Below are positions 6,082 through 13,746 of a stretch of DNA of 20,513 bases, one piece after another. Under the pieces are notes generated by a model. That model saw only the letters and a list, made by a program, of their open reading frames with translations, was not told the origin of the DNA and searched no databases. The stretch spans positions 1-20,513 of the forward strand of contig DAIOEN010000131.1 in NCBI GenBank assembly GCA_036746235.1, written 5' to 3'. Position 1 is the first letter of the stretch; each line of letters opens with the position of its first letter. Origin of the DNA: CALARM01 sp036746235. Lineage in GTDB: Bacteria; Vulcanimicrobiota; SpSt-956; JAKJGF01. The translations under genes and the position numbers were made by a program.

Positions 6082-7617
6082 ATGCTTATGCTCAGGTTAA
6101 TAAAAAATATGAAAGATGTGTCCGGGAAAAATAAAATACTTCTCCTGTCAGTTCCTTTTTCAGCAAAGAGCTCGGCAGTGCCTAAAATGGAAAATCATGG
6201 ACTCTGTTATATAAAAGCCTGTCTTATATATCATGGCTTTCAGGTTCATATGATTGATGGAAATGCTCTGGATATTCCATGGCATGAAGCAATAAACAGG
6301 TTGAATTTAGGAGATTATTTTCTTGCAGGTTTTTCCGTATATTCAACAAATTATAATAACAGTATAAAACTCATTAAAGCAATGAGAAAAGCCGGATTTA
6401 CAGGTCATATTACTATGGGAGGCCATTATCCTACTTTTTCCTGGCATGTTATACTGAAAAATAATGGTACCATAGATTCTATTATTACAGGAGAAGGTGA
6501 AACACCTGTAGTATCACTTGCAGAAGCATTACAAGCCGGTAAAGACTGGCAGGGCATAGAAGGGCTTGCATACAGAAAAGATGAAGAGATTATCTCCAAT
6601 CCATGCGGAGCTCTTATAAATCCTCTTACATTTCCGTTCCTCCCGGACAGGGATTCTTATGGAGATTTGTTAAAAAATCAAAATTTTGCCACTATTTCAT
6701 CGAGCAGAGGTTGCCGGGGAAACTGTACTTTTTGCAGTGTAAGGAGTTTTTACAAACAGGGACAGGGGCCATGCTGGCGTCCAAGAATAGCAGAGGATAT
6801 TGTAGATGAGATTGAACATCTTAATAAAAATGGTATTTCTAATTTTGCTTTCTGCGATGATAATTTTATGGGAGTCGGTAAAGATGGGAAACTTCGGGCA
6901 AGGACTATAGGAGAAGAAATAATCAGACGAAATCTTGATATAGCCTATGCCATAGACTGCAGACCTGATGACGTGGATGAAAATTTACTTTCTTTTCTAT
7001 CACAGAGCGGTCTTGTAAAGGTTAATATAGGTATAGAATCTTTTGTAGAACGACAGCAGAAGCTTTACAGTAAAACCATATCCCATGAAATGCTGGAAGA
7101 GGCTATTCTGTTACTCAAGAAACAGGATTTTCTGATTGGTCTTTATACAATATTTTTCGATCCCTTTGTAACCTTTGAAGAACTTTCTATTAATTTCAAT
7201 AAAGCTCTTGTTACAGGGCCTGAATATTTTCCTGAATTTGCAACATTTCTCCAGGTATTTCCTGGCATACCTCTTTATGAAGACATTAAAAAACAGAATC
7301 TCCTTGATACTCACAGAGTTCTTGTAACCAGAGACAATGAATACTGTATTAATTACAGATTTCAAAATCCGAACATAGAGGAGTTTTTTGTTATGTGTCT
7401 TCATTTTGAAGTTACCCTTAATGATTTACTTGCTCCTTTTACAGGAACATCTCTTCTTTCACCTGAGAAATACTATGATCTTTATAAAAATATGAGAAGG
7501 CTGGCCTGTACTTGTTTCTTAGAAGGAATAGAGCAGATGAAATGGCAGGAAAGTGGCTATCTTGAAGGATGGATAGAAAAGGGGAAGAAACTGGTAGAAG
7601 TGAAAAGTGAAAAGTGA
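6082..7617 (+). CDS. B12-binding domain radical SAM protein
   Basis: About 511 residues from the ATG at 6082. The open frame reaches a GTG at 6049, but that lies in a repeat and has no ribosome binding site; GGGAGG at 6061-6066 serves 6082 at a long spacing, and ATG 6109 is a further alternative just before the conserved KNKILLLSVPF strand. Residues about 15-150 are a cobalamin-binding-type Rossmann domain (GFSVYSTNY; MGGHYPTF at 112-119; TGEGE). The radical SAM cluster motif C-x3-C-x2-C is C211, C215, C218 (SRGCRGNCTFC), followed by FAFCDDNFMG and NIGIESF, usual for the TIM barrel. This is the class B methyltransferase-like/Elp3-fold group; the substrate is unknown. It has its own promoter and no biosynthetic neighbours. 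Its last codons (VKSEK-stop) are encoded by GTGAAAA-type heptad repeats. Confidence 0.88.
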   Translation: MLMLRLIKNMKDVSGKNKILLLSVPFSAKSSAVPKMENHGLCYIKACLIYHGFQVHMIDGNALDIPWHEAINRLNLGDYFLAGFSVYSTNYNNSIKLIKAMRKAGFTGHITMGGHYPTFSWHVILKNNGTIDSIITGEGETPVVSLAEALQAGKDWQGIEGLAYRKDEEIISNPCGALINPLTFPFLPDRDSYGDLLKNQNFATISSSRGCRGNCTFCSVRSFYKQGQGPCWRPRIAEDIVDEIEHLNKNGISNFAFCDDNFMGVGKDGKLRARTIGEEIIRRNLDIAYAIDCRPDDVDENLLSFLSQSGLVKVNIGIESFVERQQKLYSKTISHEMLEEAILLLKKQDFLIGLYTIFFDPFVTFEELSINFNKALVTGPEYFPEFATFLQVFPGIPLYEDIKKQNLLDTHRVLVTRDNEYCINYRFQNPNIEEFFVMCLHFEVTLNDLLAPFTGTSLLSPEKYYDLYKNMRRLACTCFLEGIEQMKWQESGYLEGWIEKGKKLVEVKSEK

Positions 7618-7762
7618 AGAGTGAAGAGTGAAGGGTGAGTAGGGGCGTTTTATTAAACGCCCTGGGGATGAAATATGCGTGATACGTTACGCATTACGCA
7701 TCACGCATATTACGCATTACGAACCACCCGTCACGCGTTACGCGTCACGCGTCACGCATCAC
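7600..7762 (+). repeat. Large composite heptad repeat, intact copy (plus orientation)
   Basis: Six consecutive 7-bp units from 7600 to 7641 (gtgaaaa x2, gtgaaga x2, gtgaagg, gtgagta), then the hairpin GGGCGTTT-TATT-AAACGCCC (7643-7662), a short link, then many ACGCATT/ACGCGTC-type units to about 7762. It spans the stop codon of the radical SAM gene (7615-7617, plus strand) and the stop of the UvrD-like gene (7752-7754, minus strand). Confidence 0.85.
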
Positions 7763-9965
7763 GTCCCGTTAAAGCAACCAGTGGAATTGCAGGCTGTTTA
7801 TCAAAATTTCTGCCATTATTCCATGTAATGATAAGTTCCTGCCTGGCTCTTGTAATACCTACATAAAGGAGTCTCAATCTTTCCGATGCGCAGGAAATTC
7901 TGGATTTTATTGTTTCTTCTCCTTCCTGATATTCAAATAGGTCCGGGTTGACTGTAGCTTTGAGTTGTGAAATGCTTTCTGCCGTAAGATTTAAATTGTT
8001 ACGAATAAACCATTTTTCGGATATGAAGGTATCGCCCGGTAATGTAGAGGGAAAGTCATAATTATTGACAGACATAAGATGAACTCTGTCCCATTCCAGG
8101 CCTTTTGCTTTATGCATTGTGGCAACAACCACTTTACCTCTGTATTTTTCAGGGTCAAACCCGGTTTCTTCGTCACTAAAACCGATAAATTTTCTTTCAT
8201 TTTTTGCAATAACTGACAGTTCCCTTGCAAATTCCGGAAGTCTCCAGCCTGGATGATATTTTCTTGTCTGACCCAGGGCAAGAGCAAGTTTATGTGCAAG
8301 AGCCAGTTCTGATGGCTCTGTAAACAGATCCTGTGCTACAGTAATTATTAACTGTTCTACTGGCAACATGGTTGTCCCATGCCATCTTCTGACAATATGG
8401 CGGAATTTTACCAGTTCATTGTATATATGCATCTCATCATCTTTTATATCCAGATCTCTCAGCCAGTCTCTGTCAACTCTCGGCCAGAGAAAATCCTCTA
8501 CATAGCTGCAGGCTTTTAATTCTTTTGCTATTGTCATGACTTCTTCTTTTAATTCTTCATTATCTTTATCTTTTCTTCTCCATACTTCATAGATTTTTCC
8601 AAGTTGTCCGGGAGATGACGGTCTGGCAAGATATGCGATAATATGTGTTATAGCTCCTGCTGCATCTCTTGTAGATTTGGTACTTTTTAATAGTTCCACC
8701 GGATCTATTTTGTTTTTCTTTAATTCATCTACGACTTTACTGCCATAATCGTTTTTTAATACCAGAACAGCCACTGTTTTATCAGGATTTTCATTAACCC
8801 ATTTTTTCAGTGAAGACACTACAAAATCAATTTCTTCTTTAGGTGTAAATTTTTTCTCTATGATTTTAATTTTTTCCGGCATGTCCTGAGGATTAGGCTG
8901 AGGGTCATCCGGTTCTGATGGTTTTATAAATGGAGTTGTAAGAGAGTCCCTTATTTCTTCTACAGGGTGTTCTTCCATGGTCCATTTTATCAGACTGTTT
9001 GCAAGATTTATAACAGTTCTTGAAGAACGTCCTGATTCGGGTAATTCTTTTGCCATCACTATTTTTTCCTTAATAAAATCTCTAAGAAATTTCGGATTGG
9101 CAGTAGTAAAAGTTTCGTATATTGCCTGATTGGGATCTCCCACACGTACCCAGTTACCTGAAGGGCCGGCGAGAAGTCTTAGAATATCTTCCTGAAGACG
9201 GCTGCTGTCCTGTGCTTCATCTTCAAGTATATAGGGCCATCTGTTTCTGAGTCTGTTAAGATATTTTTCATCTCCTTTAAGTGCTTCCAGAGCAAGACGG
9301 ATTAAATCATCGAAGTCAACTGCTCCTCTGTAAGAAAGGGCATTGTTGTAATCTTCATATATAGCAAGAGCCATTTCTACAAGAATAAAACTGTTTCCCG
9401 CCTGTTCCAGTCTGTTACGGAGCATAGAAGGAGTCATTTTAAGATCTTTTGCCTGTTTAATAAAGCTTCTTGCTATATCATTTACAAGATTCGGCAGTTG
9501 TTCTCTTTTTATCCAGTTCACTTTTCCCTCATCACAATCAGGAGCAAGATAATCCAGCAGAACAGATCTGTTACTGGTGACCCATGCCTGTGCAGTATCT
9601 TTAAGTATCTGTTCTGAAGTTCTGTCATCTATTATATAAAAATCCGAAGAAAGTCCTACAAGAGAAGGTCTTTCTCTTACAATGTCATGGGACAGACCGT
9701 GAAGAGTTCTTACCCTGTAGCCTATATGTGGCAGCAATCCGAGTTCCTGAATAAATCCGTTAACTCTGTGGGAAAAATTCTCAACTGCAGAATTAACAAG
9801 TGTTACTATAAGAACTTCCTGTTCATCCTCTATTTTTTCTTTAATAAGCCTGGCAGCAAGACATGAAAGAGTTTGAGTTTTCCCGCTTCCAGGCACTGCA
9901 GATACTCCAAGAAAGCCTCCTTTATAATTTAACACTTCTTCCTGAGATTTTCTGGGTTTAAACAT
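7752..9965 (-). CDS. UvrD/Rep-like superfamily 1A DNA helicase
   Basis: A 737-residue ATP-dependent 3'-5' DNA helicase of the UvrD/Rep/PcrA type, with all motifs in order: Q motif region SQEEVL, Walker A AVPGSGKT (23-30), motif II EDEAQD (248-253), motif III VGDPNQAIY (275-283), motif V ATMHKAKGLEWDRVHL (about 612-630) and motif VI LLYVGITRARQELIITW (about 699-715). Only about 22 residues follow motif VI, so there is no RecB/AddA-type nuclease domain. GGAG lies 9 bp before the ATG. It follows the AddB-like gene on the same strand, 205 bp downstream, with a large repeat between them. The pairing resembles an AddAB or RecBCD-like helicase pair in DNA repair, but this is inference. The last codons (about GRDA-stop) lie in a GTGATGC/GTGACGC repeat. 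Confidence 0.9.
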   Translation of the reverse strand: MFKPRKSQEEVLNYKGGFLGVSAVPGSGKTQTLSCLAARLIKEKIEDEQEVLIVTLVNSAVENFSHRVNGFIQELGLLPHIGYRVRTLHGLSHDIVRERPSLVGLSSDFYIIDDRTSEQILKDTAQAWVTSNRSVLLDYLAPDCDEGKVNWIKREQLPNLVNDIARSFIKQAKDLKMTPSMLRNRLEQAGNSFILVEMALAIYEDYNNALSYRGAVDFDDLIRLALEALKGDEKYLNRLRNRWPYILEDEAQDSSRLQEDILRLLAGPSGNWVRVGDPNQAIYETFTTANPKFLRDFIKEKIVMAKELPESGRSSRTVINLANSLIKWTMEEHPVEEIRDSLTTPFIKPSEPDDPQPNPQDMPEKIKIIEKKFTPKEEIDFVVSSLKKWVNENPDKTVAVLVLKNDYGSKVVDELKKNKIDPVELLKSTKSTRDAAGAITHIIAYLARPSSPGQLGKIYEVWRRKDKDNEELKEEVMTIAKELKACSYVEDFLWPRVDRDWLRDLDIKDDEMHIYNELVKFRHIVRRWHGTTMLPVEQLIITVAQDLFTEPSELALAHKLALALGQTRKYHPGWRLPEFARELSVIAKNERKFIGFSDEETGFDPEKYRGKVVVATMHKAKGLEWDRVHLMSVNNYDFPSTLPGDTFISEKWFIRNNLNLTAESISQLKATVNPDLFEYQEGEETIKSRISCASERLRLLYVGITRARQELIITWNNGRNFDKQPAIPLVALTGRDA

Positions 9966-9988
9966 TTTTTTTACTCCAAAATTATAAT

Positions 9989-10198
9989 CGTGACGCGTAA
10001 CGCGTAACGCGTGACTGGTGGATTCGTGATGCGTGACGTATTACGTGTATTTCATCTCCGGGCGTTTAATAAAACGCCCCTACTCACCCATCACTCTTCA
10101 CTCTTCACCCTTCACTACTCACTTCTCGCCGGTCACTGGTAACTGTTACCCGCCGGTCACTGGTAACTGGTCACTGCTCACCGCTCACTGTTACTCCC
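9989..10198 (-). repeat. Large composite heptad repeat, second copy (minus orientation)
   Basis: Reverse-complement counterpart of the repeat at 7600-7762. It has GCGTAAC/GCGTGAC units (9989-10015), the hairpin GGGCGTTT-AATA-AAACGCCC (10060-10079), then CACTCTT/CACCCTT heptads. It continues into a second section with a 19-bp direct repeat (10127-10145 and 10151-10169, cgccggtcactggtaactg) and ends inside the AddB-like gene's 3' end. It fills essentially the whole gap between the two helicase genes. Confidence 0.85.
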
Positions 10199-12273
10199 CC
10201 CGGTCCCGTAAAAACTCTCTGAATAGCTCTCAATAAAGTTCCCTGCTGTTCATACCCCTGTTCTCCGAGTTCGGAGAGACCGAGATATATTTTTCTTCTG
10301 CACCGATATATGAGCCCCCTGGTAATACGATAAAGACCTTCCTGGTTTATCTGGAATTCATCTTCATCTGTCCATTGTTTCCCTGTATGCCATTGACGGC
10401 TCATTACATATGGATTTGTAAGAGGTTGATAGAGCCTTTCCCACCATCCTCCACTTCCGATATTAAGCCAGAACTGATAGTCTACAGGGGTATTCATCAT
10501 TAAAAATGTATGGGCAGGAGCAAGAAGAACGGAATTTTTTTCCTTTACTTCCCAGTTCCTTATATATTGATCGGCAACAAGTCCTTCCTGAACCATTTCT
10601 ATATATTCCTGTCCCATGGATTTACCTTCAATGTTCACTGTTTTACGGAATTTTTTTATTGAATCTATAAGATTGGCCGCTATGGCAGCCTGTTCGAAGG
10701 TGCCGTAAAATCCGTAACCTTTCTGTGACAGTATTTCCCCGAAGATTCTGTTTAAAAAATGATCGAGTTCTTCATTATTTCCTTTTATATAATCGTCTAT
10801 CCACATACGCAGCATTTCATATCTATCTCCAAGAACATAGGTAATACGTTCCTGAAGCTCTGTATTTATTTCATCAAAAGGAGCCAGAACAGGCCTGTTA
10901 TTTACCGTTTTATATAGATTATCTGCTATAAGGTGAGCTCTTACAAGATCAAGATCTTCTATGGATTGCATCAGTCCATAGGCTACATCGAAATTACCGG
11001 GTATAATACCCCACGCCGGATGGGCAATTGCAGCAAGCATAAGAAGACACTGTGTTACAGGCTCTTCCCTGAGAGCCCTTGACGGACGATGAGAACGGGC
11101 AGGTATATTCTTTTCTTCCAGTCTGTTCATGAGAGAAAAACGAAGGGAATCTGTCAGATAAGGGGCAAGAATAACTATTTCTTCCGGTTCTGTATGATAC
11201 TCTTTTACAAGTAATTCTACTTCTTCTGAAACCCAGTCAAGCATTTCTATATGGTATCTGTGAGGTTTATAGGTGATTATTTTCTTTATATTTCCCTGTT
11301 CTTTTATGGCATGTCTTTTAAAAGATTGTGCCAGTTCAGATGCGAAAGCTCGAAGATTTTGAGATGTTATAAAAGAATTCCTGAGTGTAGAATGAATTGA
11401 ACATACATCTTTAAGTTTATATGCATTAACCGGATCAGAACCGAGAAACGATCTGTATCCACCGTCTGTATCATAAATAATTAAAGCTGATTTACTCAGT
11501 GAAATCCATTCTGACAGTATATCATGTGCTACAGATGTATCTTCTTCTATATTATCTACTATAATATGCCTGAACGTTTCAGTAAGGTGCCTGTAACAGG
11601 CAGAACAGGTCCAGATATAATTGAAAAAAATTTCTATCTTCAGAGAAAAGTCAAGTAAATTGTGAGAAAGACAGAATTCTCTGAATGCACTGGCACATGT
11701 CTGGACTTCATCACATGTTCTTTCGTAGCTTTTTTCTCCTGTCATGGAAGATTTTAACCTTTCTCCGATGGTGCTGACAGGGAAACCGACGAGAGCAGCC
11801 TTGTTCAGATTATCCAGAATTTGACTGTAAATACGGTTTCTTTCTATTGTTATTGTCTGAAAATAGCCTCTGTAAATAAAAGGTTTTACTATATTTGCCA
11901 TATAATACTGGGCTGTTTCCAGTGAAAGAAATGTCGGTTCTTTATCCGGCCTGGCAAAACCTGCTTTCTGTGCAATAAGAGGCCAGTATATTTCTATCAT
12001 CTTTCTGGCAATTCCGCTTATAGTTTGAATGGATATTACCGCTCCTCCTGTAAGTTCAGGGTTTTTTATGACCCGGTATGGTGTTGCCAGAGTGTTCTGA
12101 GGTACGATTATTAATATGGAATCCCCTCTTATTCCTTCCGAGAGCAAACGGATGATACGATTAACTGCAACAGTTGTTTTCCCTGAACCGGTAGGCCCTT
12201 CAAGAAAAATTTTACTGTTTACAGAATAATTGATTATATTCTGCTGTTCCGAAGAAAGTTTAATCAGTTTCAT
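10171..12273 (-). CDS. AddB-like superfamily 1 helicase-fold protein with altered motifs
   Basis: A 700-residue P-loop protein with UvrD/AddB-like organisation. SSEQQNIINY precedes Walker A GPTGSGKT (26-33). A 1B-like FREFCLSHNLLDFSLKIEIF segment comes at about 198-217. Motif II is changed to HIIVDNIEED (236-245), where DE is usual. EEPVTQCLLMLAAIAHP resembles the RecB/AddA 2B-2A junction. The motif VI position reads LIYRCRRKIYLGLSEL (about 654-669), where TRAR is usual. ATP binding looks possible, full helicase activity doubtful. There is no C-terminal PD-(D/E)xK nuclease motif and no four-Cys iron-sulfur cluster, unlike AddB. The start is the first in-frame ATG after a stop; its ribosome binding site is weak. 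It is upstream of the UvrD-like gene, suggesting a two-subunit complex. Its last eight or so codons (about GVTVSGEQ) are repeat-derived. Confidence 0.75.
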   Translation of the reverse strand: MKLIKLSSEQQNIINYSVNSKIFLEGPTGSGKTTVAVNRIIRLLSEGIRGDSILIIVPQNTLATPYRVIKNPELTGGAVISIQTISGIARKMIEIYWPLIAQKAGFARPDKEPTFLSLETAQYYMANIVKPFIYRGYFQTITIERNRIYSQILDNLNKAALVGFPVSTIGERLKSSMTGEKSYERTCDEVQTCASAFREFCLSHNLLDFSLKIEIFFNYIWTCSACYRHLTETFRHIIVDNIEEDTSVAHDILSEWISLSKSALIIYDTDGGYRSFLGSDPVNAYKLKDVCSIHSTLRNSFITSQNLRAFASELAQSFKRHAIKEQGNIKKIITYKPHRYHIEMLDWVSEEVELLVKEYHTEPEEIVILAPYLTDSLRFSLMNRLEEKNIPARSHRPSRALREEPVTQCLLMLAAIAHPAWGIIPGNFDVAYGLMQSIEDLDLVRAHLIADNLYKTVNNRPVLAPFDEINTELQERITYVLGDRYEMLRMWIDDYIKGNNEELDHFLNRIFGEILSQKGYGFYGTFEQAAIAANLIDSIKKFRKTVNIEGKSMGQEYIEMVQEGLVADQYIRNWEVKEKNSVLLAPAHTFLMMNTPVDYQFWLNIGSGGWWERLYQPLTNPYVMSRQWHTGKQWTDEDEFQINQEGLYRITRGLIYRCRRKIYLGLSELGEQGYEQQGTLLRAIQRVFTGPGGVTVSGEQ

Positions 12274-12308
12274 GAATCGGTTTACTCATGGCTCTCTATA
12301 TATAGTCA

Positions 12309-12338
12309 GGGACTGTAAAGAAATAACCTCATTAAATT
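12309..12338 (+). repeat. 30-bp direct repeat, copy 1 (solo end)
   Basis: Begins gggactgtaaagaaataacc and matches 13541-13570 at 25 of 30 positions in the same orientation. The two copies bracket the secreted repeat-protein gene. No matching inverted end was seen near this copy. Confidence 0.55.
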
Positions 12339-12340
12339 AA

Positions 12341-12398
12341 GTAGTGATAGTGAATAAAATAAGACATTCATTACTTTCCACGACTCACTACTCACTCT
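12341..12398. repeat. Degenerate heptad repeat in the divergent 12274-12544 gap
   Basis: GTAGTGATAGTGAA at the left and TTCATTACT, CGACTCACTACTCACTC at the right form an imperfect inverted arrangement of GTGARNR-type units. The remainder of this 270-base gap holds copy 1 of the 30-bp repeat and the promoter at 12480; I see no gene in it. Confidence 0.55.
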
Positions 12399-12479
12399 AA
12401 TCAAATCTATCTTTAAAAGTTCGATTTATATTGAATAATATCCTTCTCATGCGGAGAATGGAAAATGAAAAATTGTATC

Positions 12480-12508
12480 TTGTTAAATTAGCATATTTTG
12501 TATATAAT
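12480..12508 (+). promoter_or_regulatory. Sigma70-type promoter for the secreted repeat protein
   Basis: TTGTTA (12480-12485) and a perfect TATAAT (12503-12508) separated by 17 bp. The transcript start expected near 12515 gives a leader of about 30 bases ending in the AAGGAGAG ribosome binding site. Confidence 0.65.
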
Positions 12509-12530
12509 AATAGATATTAAATTATAATAT

Positions 12531-12538
12531 AAGGAGAG
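12531..12538 (+). promoter_or_regulatory. Ribosome binding site that selects the second ATG
   Basis: AAGGAGAG at 12531-12538. Its GGAG is only 2 bases from the ATG at 12539 but 8 bases from the ATG at 12545, so 12545 is the better start. Confidence 0.65.
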
Positions 12539-12544
12539 ATGTTT

Positions 12545-13540
12545 ATGAAAAACAAATTTATCTGTGTTTTATTTATTCTATTTCTTGTAACAGCAGGAGT
12601 TACTCAAATAGCACTTGGAGATTACATTAATATTGATAACGGTAATATTGTAATTAAAGGTGACGCAGGAACTACTACCATAGATCCCAGCGGTAATATA
12701 AATACAAGCGGCCAGAGCGGTTCAACATATGTAGATAAAAATGGGCAGGTTATAGTTAATGGTAATGAAGGTTCAACATATGTAGATAAAAATGGGCAGG
12801 TTGTAGTCAATGGTACTGAAGGTTCAACTTATGTAGATAAAGACGGCCATATTGTAGTCGATAATAAAAACGGTAGTAATACCTATGTTGATGCTAACGG
12901 GAATGTCAGGATGAATAACGGCCAGTATTACGTAGATAATAAAGGAAATGTTACAGGTACAGATGGAAATCAACAAAATTATTATGTAGATAATAAAGGA
13001 AATGTTATATATACAAACCCGAATAATCAGTATCGTGTAAACAACAGCGGGACTGTTATATATACAAATCCTGATAAAAAATACTATGTAGATAACAGTG
13101 GCAGTGTTACAATTAAAGAAAAAAGCGGAACTTACAGTTCTCCTCCCGGTTCTCCCTATGTCGACAGTAAAGGTGCCTATTATATAAATGATATAATTTA
13201 CAGTAACTGTGATGAATTCCCTGCAAGTGATTATATTGCCTATGGAAATCAGAGACAGGGAAAGAGCGGGTGGGAATTTATATGTCAGGGATATACATTT
13301 GATAAACCTGTAGTTATCTCCAATATAGTTATTTCAAGTATTATTTTTCGCGGTGACAGTTCGGGAGAGATAGGAATAAAAGTGTTCAATGATAAATATA
13401 AAACAGTTTTTCAGGAAAAGAATTATACAAAAGCTGCAGGAAAAAAACTGCCTGCCGGAACATATTATTTTTATCCTTTAATAAATTCAAACAACACAAA
13501 AGACTGTACATTGAGATTGTTTTTAAATAAAAAGAATTAA
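12545..13540 (+). CDS. Secreted protein with tandem YVDxxGxV repeats
   Basis: A 331-residue exported protein. Residues 1-25 are a signal peptide (MKNK basic start, CVLFILFLVTAG core, likely cleavage after ALG). From about residue 44 to 210 there are about ten copies of a short motif of the form (Y/T)(V/I)DxxGx(V/I), for example TYVDKNGQV, TYVDKDGHI, YYVDNKGNV, YYVDNSGSV and PYVDSKGAY. The first copies are spaced exactly 16 residues. The Asx-Gly turns and alternating strand residues suggest a beta-solenoid or stacked beta-hairpins. Residues about 215-331 form a separate beta-rich domain (GWEFICQGYTF, KPVVISNIVISSIIF, LPAGTYYFYPLI) with the look of a carbohydrate- or surface-binding sandwich. 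No LPxTG, lipobox or transmembrane anchor is seen. Start 12545 is chosen from ribosome binding site spacing. I recognise no family; a surface or matrix role is inferred. Confidence 0.8.
   Translation: MKNKFICVLFILFLVTAGVTQIALGDYINIDNGNIVIKGDAGTTTIDPSGNINTSGQSGSTYVDKNGQVIVNGNEGSTYVDKNGQVVVNGTEGSTYVDKDGHIVVDNKNGSNTYVDANGNVRMNNGQYYVDNKGNVTGTDGNQQNYYVDNKGNVIYTNPNNQYRVNNSGTVIYTNPDKKYYVDNSGSVTIKEKSGTYSSPPGSPYVDSKGAYYINDIIYSNCDEFPASDYIAYGNQRQGKSGWEFICQGYTFDKPVVISNIVISSIIFRGDSSGEIGIKVFNDKYKTVFQEKNYTKAAGKKLPAGTYYFYPLINSNNTKDCTLRLFLNKKN
12719..12799 (+). repeat. 48-bp tandem repeat within the secreted repeat protein gene
   Basis: The 33-base stretches 12719-12751 and 12767-12799 are essentially identical, one 48-bp (16-codon) period apart. 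They encode GSTYVDKNGQV twice. A third, more diverged unit follows at about 12815. This indicates recent tandem duplication. Confidence 0.75.
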
Positions 13541-13689
13541 GGGTCTGTAAAAAAATAACCTCTTCAATTTTTAGGTTTTGGGTTCTGGGTTAGAAAAAAT
13601 CAAAAACCCAGAACCTGATTTTGATTGATAATGAATGTACCACTGGCAATATTCAGTTAAATTCTAACAGGATTATTTTTGAACAGACC
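13541..13689. repeat. Possible MITE-like 148-bp element with inverted ends
   Basis: The left end (13542-13562, GGTCTGTAAAAAAATAACC...) and the right end (13669-13689) are inverted repeats matching at 16 of 21 positions, including a perfect terminal GGTCTGT/ACAGACC. The left end is also shared with 12309-12338. There is no open reading frame inside. It contains the hairpin at 13581-13615. It could be a non-autonomous element or a repeat-derived terminator. Confidence 0.4.
13581..13615 (+). terminator. Strong hairpin downstream of the secreted repeat protein
   Basis: A perfect 11-bp GC-rich stem GGTTCTGGGTT (13581-13591) with AACCCAGAACC (13605-13615) and a 13-base A-rich loop. The left arm is itself part of a 7-bp-period run (ggttttg ggttctg ggtt). 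It lies 41 bp after the gene's stop. The T-tract after it is short (TGATTTTG), so termination is possible but not certain. Confidence 0.45.
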
Positions 13690-13746
13690 GTAAATATTTG
13701 AATGATTGAGAATGATTGAAAAATTTTTTGCCTGATTATTTTTTCC

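Noticed and set aside
7675..7866. A 63-codon plus-strand frame beginning RDTLRITHHAYYALRTTRHA
   Set aside because: It is translated heptad repeat running into the antisense of the helicase gene. The same applies to 10033-10236.
7600..10198. CRISPR array
   Set aside because: The regular repeats are 7-bp units without unique spacers of constant length, and no cas gene is present.
7600..10198. Transposon or insertion sequence enclosing the helicase
   Set aside because: The flanking repeats are inverted, but there is no transposase, no target duplication was recognised, and the same repeats occur elsewhere in the window without a cargo gene.
12260..12289. A 9-codon leader frame (MSKPIHETD) overlapping the AddB-like start on the complement
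   Set aside because: It has a GAGAG upstream and could couple translation, but it is too short and unsupported to annotate.
12458..12520. A 20-codon plus-strand frame MENEKLYLVKLAYFVYNNRY
   Set aside because: It overlaps the promoter of the repeat-protein gene and its ribosome binding site spacing is wrong.
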